A DNA stretch of 20,164 bases from a virus. Shown in pieces: positions 1 through 3,530 of the stretch (positions are counted from its first letter, which is position 1; every line of letters starts with the position of its first letter). Under the pieces are notes generated by a model that was given only the letters and a program-made list of their open reading frames with translations, was not told the DNA's origin and did no database searches. The position numbers were made by a program, and so were the translations under genes. The stretch spans positions 1 to 20,164 of IMG/VR virus record IMGVR_UViG_3300037189_014014; one strand, written 5' to 3'.

Positions 1-41
1 GTGCCGAGTATCGCGATAGCGATAGCGATAACGAATCTCAT
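1..41 (-). CDS. N-terminus of a hydrophobic (membrane or exported) protein, cut by window edge
   Basis: Only the first 13 codons are in the window. They read MRFVIAIAIAILG, a basic residue followed by an unbroken hydrophobic run, as expected of a signal peptide or a transmembrane anchor. The start is supported by a GGAGG ribosome site eight bases upstream (51-54 on the minus strand) and by repeat R1, which lies upstream exactly as R2, R3 and R4 lie upstream of the other minus-strand genes. The codons for the Ile-Ala run make a short GATAGC tandem repeat. The function cannot be told from this fragment. Confidence 0.6.
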   Translation of the reverse strand, partial: MRFVIAIAIAILG

Positions 42-49
42 CGTTATTG

Positions 50-210
50 CCTCCATGTCTAAACGTATACATCAATGTGTACCGCTTGACATAAACATAG
101 GGAATACCGTAGCAGTATCACCATAACTAACACACATACTTACGAGGTGGGTGTAAATCGCGAGGTGGCACAACATACATGTACCAGCGGGGCGTGTATG
201 TGCTCTGATC
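50..210. repeat. Intergenic repeat R1 (first of four diverged copies)
   Basis: R1 separates the partial gene at the left edge from the coiled-coil gene at 242-745. In order on the + strand it has: the anti-ribosome-site CCTCC; TTGACA (86-91) and ATAGGG (97-102); the shared string ACCATAACTAACACACATAC; two identical octamers CGAGGTGG (143-150 and 161-168); and a hairpin with arms ACATACATG (173-181) and CGTGTATGT (193-201) around loop TACCAGCGGGG. The stem has nine pairs, one of them T-G. The loop is identical to that of R2 although the stems differ. On the minus strand the same region supplies the -10 box TATGTT (94-99) for the leftmost gene. The role of the octamers and hairpin is unknown; see findings. 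Confidence 0.85.
94..99 (-). promoter_or_regulatory. Candidate -10 box in R1 for the leftmost gene
   Basis: Read on the minus strand the site is TATGTT preceded by TTCCC. It aligns with TATATA, TATAAT and TATGAT at the same place in R2, R3 and R4. It would start a leader of about 45 bases ending in GGAGG and the ATG at position 41. No clear TTGACA-like -35 box lies 17 bases upstream; instead TTATGGTG is conserved in that area. Motif call only. Confidence 0.45.
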
Positions 211-219
211 AAGAAAAGT

Positions 220-239
220 GGAGGGGCCGAAGCCCCTCC
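220..239 (-). terminator. Intrinsic terminator after the coiled-coil gene
   Basis: An eight-pair perfect stem, GGAGGGGC with GCCCCTCC, closes a four-base loop. On the minus strand the loop is TTCG closed by C-G, the very stable tetraloop type, and is followed by ACTTTTCTT. It sits two bases past the stop codon of the gene at 242-745. On the + strand it is followed only by GTTTAG, so it is better suited to minus-strand transcripts, though it could also stop + strand RNA from R1. Confidence 0.8.
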
Positions 240-241
240 GT

Positions 242-745
242 TTAGTCCTCGTCCTCGTCGTCGATGACTTCACCGCCGGCCCAGTCAGGCAATGAATCGA
301 TGATTAACTGGTGTTTAATCACCAGTTCATCGTGCTTTTGCTTCAACAGTTCGTGTTCGTTGAACTGCGACCGTAGTACCTTTAGTTCATCGGTGCGCTT
401 GTCAAGGATAAACGTCTGTCGCTCAATGAGTTCCTGTGCTACCTTTGCATGTAACTTGTAATCATTGAGTTCTTTCGTAAGTTCCGCTATCCGTCCACGA
501 TGAAGCGTGTCCATCTTCGACAGTGTGCCCACACACTCAGATGCAACGTTGTTGCTGGTGCGGTAGAACTCGATACGTTTGTTGTGCAATTCGACACGTG
601 CACGGTATACGTCTAAGGCAATAATAGCCTCGTCGTAATGCCCTTGCTTTTCTTGCAGTCTGTACTGCAAGGAGCGAACTTCGATGAACGCGAGTCCACC
701 GAGAATAGCGAACACTGCGCATAGCAGTGCAAGGATTATAACCAT
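242..745 (-). CDS. Membrane-anchored coiled-coil protein, inner-membrane spanin-like
   Basis: A 167-residue protein. Residues 1-21 form a hydrophobic anchor (MVIILALLCAVFAILGGLAF). Most of the rest is charged and helical with heptad-like spacing, typical of a long coiled coil, and the C-terminus is very acidic (DDEDED). One N-terminal anchor plus a periplasmic coiled coil is the layout of i-spanins (Rz-type), which with an outer-membrane lipoprotein disrupt the outer membrane at lysis; no partner lipoprotein was found here. The start is set by GAGGAGG seven bases upstream; a reading from 814 would add 23 codons that lie in repeat R2. It is followed by a strong terminator and is a single-gene unit behind the R2 promoter. 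The spanin role is an inference from layout; a tape-like or scaffold membrane protein is possible. Confidence 0.8.
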   Translation of the reverse strand: MVIILALLCAVFAILGGLAFIEVRSLQYRLQEKQGHYDEAIIALDVYRARVELHNKRIEFYRTSNNVASECVGTLSKMDTLHRGRIAELTKELNDYKLHAKVAQELIERQTFILDKRTDELKVLRSQFNEHELLKQKHDELVIKHQLIIDSLPDWAGGEVIDDEDED

Positions 746-751
746 ACGTTG

Positions 752-889
752 TAGCCTCCTCTGACTACATCTATATAGGTAATACCGTAGCAGTATCACC
801 ATAACTAAACACACATACCTACGAGTTGCATGTAGTTCGCGACGTTGCTATACATGCTCGTACCAGCGGGGCGAGTGTGTGCTCTGACA
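752..889. repeat. Intergenic repeat R2
   Basis: Second copy of the repeat. It keeps the string AATACCGTAGCAGTATCACC shared with R1 and the same hairpin loop TACCAGCGGGG (861-871), but the stem arms are ACATGCTCG (852-860) and CGAGTGTGT (872-880). Compared with R1, one pair changes from A-T to T-A and two others interchange Watson-Crick and G-T pairs, so pairing is kept. The octamers are CGAGTTGC (822-829) and CGACGTTGC (840-848), similar to each other but unlike those of R1. The promoter-like part is the most diverged: CTGACT (761-766) replaces TTGACA and ATAGGT (775-780) replaces ATAGGG. Confidence 0.85.
772..777 (-). promoter_or_regulatory. Candidate -10 box in R2 for the coiled-coil gene
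   Basis: TATATA on the minus strand lies at the same place as the -10 boxes of R1, R3 and R4. The distance to the ATG at 745 is shorter than in the other copies, giving a leader of about 20 bases with GAGGAGG. The upstream element TTATGGTGATAC is shared with R1. A weak match to a bacterial promoter; no standard -35 box. Confidence 0.45.
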
Positions 890-899
890 AGGGATCGTC

Positions 900-926
900 G
901 CGCAGTCTAGCTGCGCTCCCCCTTTT
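900..926 (+). terminator. Palindromic hairpin GCGCAG/CTGCGC, probable terminator
   Basis: GCGCAG (900-905) and CTGCGC (911-916) form a perfect six-pair stem around TCTAG. On the + strand it is followed by TCCCCC and TTTT (923-926), on the minus strand by GACGATCCC, so it looks better as a + strand terminator although it lies just past the stop codon of the minus gene at 930-1175. The identical palindrome recurs at 1726-1742 in the same setting. Confidence 0.5.
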
Positions 927-929
927 GGT

Positions 930-1175
930 TTAGTACCAGCCGTTTTTATGGCCTGGTAAAGGTCGTGAGCCTTTCCAGTCATAATATGCATCTTCGCCGT
1001 GAACTCGAGTGTGTTCACCGTTGATTGTCACATCAACAAAAGCGTACACTCCATCACGACTATTCGTGATAGTTAGCATCACCGTCCGCTTTCCGTCAGG
1101 TGATGCAAAGTAATGTCCGGGCGTGCAAACGCCGGGTACCGGGTGGAAATCCCGGAAGTCGTCAAATGGTTTCAT
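930..1175 (-). CDS. Small hypothetical protein (81 residues)
   Basis: The protein begins MKPFDDFRDFHPVPG and has a middle part rich in beta-branched residues (KRTVMLTITN, GVYAFVDVTINGEH), suggesting a small beta-sheet domain, followed by an aromatic and basic tail ending in NGWY. No family was recognised. The start is fixed by GGAGG seven bases upstream of ATG at 1175; a longer reading from 1322 runs backwards through the hairpin and the end of the next gene and is not credible. It is the second gene of the R3 cassette, separated from the zinc-finger gene by a GC-rich hairpin at 1195-1215. It may be involved in early host takeover like many such small phage genes, but that is only context. 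Confidence 0.7.
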   Translation of the reverse strand: MKPFDDFRDFHPVPGVCTPGHYFASPDGKRTVMLTITNSRDGVYAFVDVTINGEHTRVHGEDAYYDWKGSRPLPGHKNGWY

Positions 1176-1194
1176 ACATACCTCCAAAGTCAAA

Positions 1195-1215
1195 CGGGGC
1201 GCTGTCACCGCCCCG
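1195..1215 (-). terminator. Inter-gene hairpin with loop GTGACAG, possible attenuator
   Basis: A seven-pair stem, CGGGGCG with CGCCCCG, surrounds a seven-base loop that reads GTGACAG on the minus strand. It lies between the stop of the gene at 1225-1542 and the ribosome site of the gene at 930-1175. GTTTGACTTT follows on the minus strand, only a weak T tract, so partial termination, mRNA-end protection or a processing site are all possible. The hairpin at 1920-1940 has the same loop and a compensated stem at the matching place in the next cassette. Confidence 0.55.
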
Positions 1216-1224
1216 AGCCTACGA

Positions 1225-1542
1225 TTATTTACCGCACCGGCATTCAAACTGGCACGGCATCGGTTCGCGGAATGACGCGCATCCCGGACACGAGCAAGCC
1301 GACGTGTCGTGATTCTTGTCACGTCCGCATCCCTCGCATGGAATCACGCGGGTTTGCAACCATATGCGATGACGATACTGCATCGCCCATATTTGGTTGC
1401 GCACTAGATGGTATAAGTCATCTAGCGTGATGTCCGATGTAGCGGTGATTCCTTCGCAGGAATCAGGCTCAACGGCAACCGTGTTGCCGTCAAACCGTAT
1501 CAACGTGTCGCACCCCATGATGCGAGATTCTAATGTATGCAT
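1225..1542 (-). CDS. Small protein with cysteine-rich, probably zinc-binding, C-terminus
   Basis: A 105-residue protein. The N-terminal part (MHTLESRIMGCDTLIRFDGN) is mixed alpha/beta. From about residue 75 there are clustered cysteines and histidines: CEGCGRD, then CSCPGC, then CQFECRCGK at the end, giving several CxxC or CxC knuckles suited to binding one or two zinc ions. The start at 1542 is preceded by GGAGGT seven bases away; a reading from 1557 would put the ribosome site inside the gene. The leader up to the start is almost identical to that of the gene at 1951-2223, which also ends in a zinc ribbon, so the two may be distant paralogs that diverged by the same cassette duplication. 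Probable nucleic-acid or protein binder; function unknown. Confidence 0.75.
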   Translation of the reverse strand: MHTLESRIMGCDTLIRFDGNTVAVEPDSCEGITATSDITLDDLYHLVRNQIWAMQYRHRIWLQTRVIPCEGCGRDKNHDTSACSCPGCASFREPMPCQFECRCGK

Positions 1543-1549
1543 GATGCAT

Positions 1550-1712
1550 ACCTCCACCGTCTAAACGTTACATCGATGTGCAACGCTTGACATAATTATA
1601 GGGAATATCGCACCGATGCCACCACAACTATAGACACATACCTACGAGTGGCATGTAAATCGAGTGGCCATATAACACATACCTGTACCTGCGGAGGGTG
1701 TGTGTGGTGCAC
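1550..1712. repeat. Intergenic repeat R3
   Basis: Third copy. TTGACA (1587-1592) and ATAGGG (1598-1603) match R1 and R4. The octamers are identical to each other, CGAGTGGC (1645-1652 and 1661-1668), but differ from those in the other copies. The hairpin has arms ACACATACC (1675-1683) and GGTGTGTGT (1697-1705), nine pairs with one T-G, around a 13-base loop that holds the shared core GTACC and CGG. The copy is followed by the GCGCAG palindrome at 1726-1742. On the minus strand it provides a perfect TATAAT at 1595-1600. Confidence 0.85.
1595..1600 (-). promoter_or_regulatory. -10 box TATAAT in R3 for the 1542-930 gene pair
   Basis: The best -10 match of the four repeats. Read on the minus strand it is TATAAT preceded by TTCCC, with a predicted start about seven bases later and a leader of about 45 bases that ends in GGAGGT and the ATG at 1542. 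The conserved upstream string GTTGTGGTGGCAT lies where a -35 box or activator site would be. The same bases on the + strand are part of the ATAGGG motif. Confidence 0.55.
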
Positions 1713-1725
1713 TAAAAGGATCATC

Positions 1726-1742
1726 GCGCAGTCTAGCTGCGC
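1726..1742 (+). terminator. Palindromic hairpin GCGCAG/CTGCGC, second copy
   Basis: This is the same 17-base palindrome as at 900-916, with the same flank ATCrTC before it and TCCCC after it. It separates R3 from the small membrane-protein gene at 1756-1896. The T tract is poorer here (TCCCCTATTG), so termination on the + strand would be weak; on the minus strand it would fold past the end of the gene at 1756 without a T tract. Confidence 0.4.
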
Positions 1743-1755
1743 TCCCCTATTGTGA

Positions 1756-1896
1756 TTAGTCGATTAAGGCAGAAATGCCTATCGCACCAAGGAACACCGG
1801 TGCTATAACAGAATAGCCTGACCAGATGCAGATAACTGTTGCAACTAGCATGACGCATCCAAAGAGCCGTCGGCCAAAAGATTTTTGTTTTTGCAT
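1756..1896 (-). CDS. Small membrane protein (46 residues)
   Basis: The reading frame gives MQKQKSFGRRLFGCVM and then a long hydrophobic stretch (residues 14-43) ending in ALID. The hydrophobic part is broken near WSGYS, so it may be one long or two short membrane segments with a basic N-terminus held in the cytoplasm. The start is supported by AAGGA eight bases upstream. Another frame over the same bases (1733-1972) is longer but has no ribosome site and crosses the neighbouring gene and hairpin. It is the second gene of the R4 cassette. Small size, basic tail and hydrophobic core would fit a holin-like or other membrane-active phage protein, but there is no family match to support that. Confidence 0.6.
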   Translation of the reverse strand: MQKQKSFGRRLFGCVMLVATVICIWSGYSVIAPVFLGAIGISALID

Positions 1897-1919
1897 ATTG
1901 TTTTTCCTTTCCATAAAGT

Positions 1920-1940
1920 GAGGGCGCTGTCACCGCCCTC
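1920..1940 (-). terminator. Inter-gene hairpin with loop GTGACAG, second copy
   Basis: The stem is GAGGGCG with CGCCCTC (seven pairs) around the same seven-base loop as the hairpin at 1195-1215. Two stem pairs differ from that copy, each changed on both sides so that pairing holds. It lies between the zinc-ribbon gene and the small membrane-protein gene. CACTTTATGG follows on the minus strand, so again there is no strong T tract. Confidence 0.55.
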
Positions 1941-1950
1941 TGGTTTACGA

Positions 1951-2223
1951 TTAGTGCGTGAAGTATCCGCACTCATGACAGTCGCGACCGTCAAAGGTTC
2001 CGCGACCGCACTCGGGGCAACTTGGCGCTACCGCCTGTGCTGAGCGTCGTAGCGATTCCTTGAACACCACCATTGACACAGCCAAGCGAACTTGACGCGT
2101 TGTCCAATAGTTGCGGTACGCTGTTGAACCGTACCCTTCAACATAAAGGATAGCGAAGTCATGTGGTGGATATTGCACCACCTTGCAACGATGCCCGATA
2201 CAGGCAAACTTTGTGATATGCAC
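1951..2223 (-). CDS. Small protein with C-terminal zinc ribbon
   Basis: A 90-residue protein starting at GTG (2223). Residues 1-65 are mixed, with an aromatic segment (GYGSTAYRNYWTTRQVRLAV). The C-terminus from about residue 69 reads CPECGRGTFDGRDCHECGYF: two CxxC pairs ten residues apart, a compact zinc ribbon of the type common in small phage and bacterial regulatory proteins. The GTG start is chosen because GGAGGT stands seven bases upstream and because it aligns with the ATG of the gene at 1225-1542 in an almost identical leader. It is the first gene of the R4 cassette, transcribed away from the + strand operon. Probable role in binding nucleic acid or a host protein; unproven. Confidence 0.75.
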   Translation of the reverse strand: MHITKFACIGHRCKVVQYPPHDFAILYVEGYGSTAYRNYWTTRQVRLAVSMVVFKESLRRSAQAVAPSCPECGRGTFDGRDCHECGYFTH

Positions 2224-2275
2224 GATGCATACCTCCAACGTCTAAAGATTACATCACCGTGCAACCCTTGACATA

Positions 2276-2281
2276 ATCATA
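2276..2281 (-). promoter_or_regulatory. -10 box TATGAT in R4 for the zinc-ribbon cassette
   Basis: TATGAT on the minus strand, preceded by TTCCC as in R1 and R3. It would give a leader of about 45 bases to the GTG at 2223, ending in GGAGGT. The upstream string GTTATGGTGGTAT is shared with the other repeats. It drives leftward transcription, back to back with the + strand operon that begins at 2603. Confidence 0.5.
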
Positions 2282-2356
2282 GGGAATACACCACGCATAC
2301 CACCATAACCACATACCTATACCTACGTGAGGGGTGTAGATCGTGAGGGTAAGACA

Positions 2357-2391
2357 ATGCGCAGTACCTACGGATGGTGCGTATGCTTTTT
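2357..2391 (+). terminator. R4 hairpin followed by a T run
   Basis: The covarying hairpin of R4 (arms 2357-2363 and 2378-2384) is followed by GC and five T residues. This is the only copy where hairpin and T run adjoin. It would end a short + strand RNA of about 110 bases begun at the GGG at 2282-2284. The stem is only seven pairs with a large loop, so termination may be partial. Confidence 0.4.
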
Positions 2392-2398
2392 ATATATA

Positions 2399-2550
2399 CC
2401 CCTCCCCCTCCAGCTATCCCTCCCCCTCCCCTCCCTCCCCACCCCCACATGGCAATCCCCCCTATACCTATATTTATATATATTGTCCCCCACCCCTACA
2501 GAAGATCATCTCCAACTACTCCTTCTCCCACCGTAGAAAATACCAACCCC
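2399..2550. other. C-rich, G-poor tract in a 379-base gene-free region
   Basis: This stretch fills most of the gap between the divergent genes at 2223 and 2603. From 2399 to 2500 the + strand has only four G residues and many C runs; from 2418 to 2446 there are six runs of three to five C separated by single bases. The minus strand could therefore form a stable G-quadruplex, and a + strand RNA would resemble a Rho-utilisation site. AT-rich bases (2465-2484) interrupt the tract. Short proline-rich open frames across it look like by-products of composition. It could be an origin-associated sequence, a Rho site or a transcription barrier; the sequence alone does not decide. Confidence 0.6.
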
Positions 2551-2565
2551 ACAATTAAGTTACGA

Positions 2566-2599
2566 TACAATACCTACGTGCGTAGCGTCAAGGAGGTAA
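2566..2599 (+). promoter_or_regulatory. Leader of the + strand early operon: -10 candidate, palindrome and ribosome site
   Basis: TACAAT (2566-2571) is a fair -10 match, without a recognisable -35 box. It is followed by CTACG-TG-CGTAG (2574-2585), a short palindrome at about the expected transcription start, and by AAGGAGGT (2591-2598) in front of ATG 2603. The string ATACCTACG at 2570 also occurs in the nearby repeats next to the octamers, which may indicate a shared binding site. Motif-level evidence only. Confidence 0.4.
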
Positions 2600-2602
2600 T
2601 TA

Positions 2603-2830
2603 ATGAGCGACAAAGGGTTACGTAGAGAGTATGATCAGATCTTGGCAGACATGCTTGTAATGCAGTATCGTGTGGAGGTTTTCCGCAGGAGGATGCAAAT
2701 TGCTGAGTCTAGTTTTGGTATTGGTGTTCGTTTGCAGACGTCTGTTGAGGATGTGGTTAACGAGCTAGTGAAGATGAGTGACAATAAGTTTCTCCATGAA
2801 GAAGAGAAGAAAGCTTGGTGGATTAGATGA
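2603..2830 (+). CDS. Small hypothetical protein (75 residues), first gene of early operon
   Basis: The protein MSDKGLRREYDQILAD is predicted mostly helical: residues 5-35 and 45-72 are rich in charged and leucine-type residues, and it ends EEEKKAWWIR. No family recognised. A near-perfect AAGGAGGT ribosome site precedes the ATG, the strongest in this operon, as expected for the first gene. The stop overlaps the start of the next gene (ATGA, 2827-2830), so translation is coupled. Possible small helical regulator or inhibitor; unknown. Confidence 0.75.
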   Translation: MSDKGLRREYDQILADMLVMQYRVEVFRRRMQIAESSFGIGVRLQTSVEDVVNELVKMSDNKFLHEEEKKAWWIR

Positions 2831-3123
2831 CTGATACGTCGTTGATTATGACTGCTTTGATATTTGAAGAGAAAGCAGCTCATATAGATGTGTTGAATCG
2901 CAAGTGCCGTGAGTTGTTTGATGCTGATCCTGAGTTATTGTTGATACGTGTTTACCGTGATGGGCAGCACTTTGAAGACAATAACTTGCTTGGGTTGATC
3001 TATCGCCCAGGTCACTCTGAATATTATAGAGACTGTGGTGAGATTACTTGGAAATACCTACGTAAGTTGAACGAGTATGACGTGGCTGGTGAGCCAGATG
3101 GAGACGGTGTACGTATCCCATGA
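2827..3123 (+). CDS. Hypothetical protein (98 residues)
   Basis: A mixed alpha/beta protein: an N-terminal helix (residues 8-32), then beta-type segments (LLLIRVYRDGQHF, LLGLIYRPGHSEYY) and a second helix near ITWKYLRKLNEY. It overlaps both neighbours by four bases (ATGA), forming a tightly coupled three-gene operon. No catalytic motif or known family is apparent. Codon use and overlap make it a confident gene, function unknown. Confidence 0.75.
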   Translation: MTDTSLIMTALIFEEKAAHIDVLNRKCRELFDADPELLLIRVYRDGQHFEDNNLLGLIYRPGHSEYYRDCGEITWKYLRKLNEYDVAGEPDGDGVRIP

Positions 3124-3410
3124 GCCTGATGAATGCTAAGACGGTTGGCTCTGTATGTGAGCGTGATCAACGTAAGCGTGACTATAAGCCTATGGTCAAA
3201 CTGATTGATCAGATTGATCCAGCTGCGCAGGAAATGATCTGGGTTTGGTATCAAGAAGGTAAGACTCGGCGTCAGATGTCACAAATGTTGATTGACATGA
3301 ACGTACCTGGCCCACCAATGACTGTGCCTTGGGGAGACAACGCTATTCGAGTTGTTGTGGAAAAATACAAAAAGTTAAACACAGAATCAGACACGTCTAA
3401 TGTAAAATAA
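3120..3410 (+). CDS. Hypothetical protein with helix-turn-helix-like C-terminus
   Basis: A 96-residue basic protein. Residues 35-84 read as three helices: IDPAAQEMIWVWYQEGK, TRRQMSQMLIDMNVPG, then a PW turn and DNAIRVVVEKYKK. The order helix, glycine turn, short helix, proline-rich turn with W, and a final helix resembles the DNA-binding segment found downstream of serine recombinase catalytic domains and in some small phage regulators; no catalytic domain is present. It is the last gene of the operon before the terminator at 3467. A DNA-binding role is inferred from pattern only. Confidence 0.7.
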   Translation: MSLMNAKTVGSVCERDQRKRDYKPMVKLIDQIDPAAQEMIWVWYQEGKTRRQMSQMLIDMNVPGPPMTVPWGDNAIRVVVEKYKKLNTESDTSNVK

Positions 3411-3466
3411 ACACGCCACCAAGAGGTGAGCATCACAAAGAAAGCCCTGTTCTGGATTAGACAAAG

Positions 3467-3492
3467 ACCACCCTTTGCGGTGGTTTTTGTTT
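3467..3492 (+). terminator. Intrinsic terminator of the early operon
   Basis: ACCACC and GGTGGT form a six-pair stem around CTTTGC, extendable by A-T and G-T pairs, followed by TTTTTGTTT. It ends the 2603-3410 operon. The 3' flank GTTTTTGTTTGTATA is nearly the same as that after the terminator at 6368 and contains TATACT (3494-3499), a candidate -10 box for the next operon. Confidence 0.85.
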
Positions 3493-3493
3493 G

Positions 3494-3499
3494 TATACT
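3494..3499 (+). promoter_or_regulatory. Candidate -10 box TATACT before the metallophosphoesterase gene
   Basis: TATACT follows directly on the terminator and precedes the GAGGTAA ribosome site and the ATG at 3531 by a suitable distance. No good -35 box is seen, but T-rich DNA lies upstream. The setting, a new operon after a terminator, favours a promoter here. Confidence 0.4.
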
Positions 3500-3530
3500 G
3501 TCATTGATTACTAATAGTGTGAGGTAACCA

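Larger units (their letters stand above)
2230..2391. repeat. Intergenic repeat R4, in the divergent control region
   Basis: Fourth copy. TTGACA (2268-2273) and ATAGGG (2279-2284) are followed by matched octamers CGTGAGGG (2326-2333 and 2342-2349). The hairpin has arms ATGCGCA (2357-2363) and TGCGTAT (2378-2384), seven pairs with one G-T, around a 14-base loop holding GTACC and CGG. Unlike the other copies this hairpin is almost immediately followed by TTTTT (2387-2391), so it would itself act as a + strand terminator. On the minus strand, TATGAT (2276-2281) is the -10 box of the zinc-ribbon cassette. Confidence 0.85.

Noticed and set aside
86-114. TTGACA in R1, R3 and R4 as a -35 box of a + strand sigma-70 promoter
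   Set aside because: No acceptable -10 box is found 16-18 bases downstream in any copy; the motif is reported instead as part of an ATAGGG element.
746-814. 23-codon N-terminal extension of the coiled-coil gene
   Set aside because: It is repeat R2 sequence, holds the promoter, and the GAGGAGG site supports the start at 745.
1176-1322. 49-codon N-terminal extension of the gene at 930-1175
   Set aside because: It covers the GC-rich hairpin and the end of the preceding gene; GGAGG supports the start at 1175.
1733-1972. 79-codon minus-strand frame over the small membrane-protein gene
   Set aside because: It has no ribosome site, crosses the hairpin at 1920-1940 and the end of the zinc-ribbon gene; the 46-codon frame in the same place has AAGGA at the right distance and a membrane helix.
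2028-2264. 78-codon minus-strand frame over the zinc-ribbon gene
   Set aside because: No ribosome site and low-quality composition; the overlapping frame has paired CxxC motifs and a proper leader.
20-2391. R1-R4 considered as a CRISPR array or tandem direct-repeat origin
   Set aside because: The copies are about 600-800 bases apart with genes between, diverged and of 120-160 bases, unlike CRISPR repeats or closely spaced iterons.
2327-2625. Three overlapping short + strand open frames, one very proline-rich, in the C-rich tract
   Set aside because: They arise from the C-rich composition, lack ribosome sites and lie in the gene-free control region.
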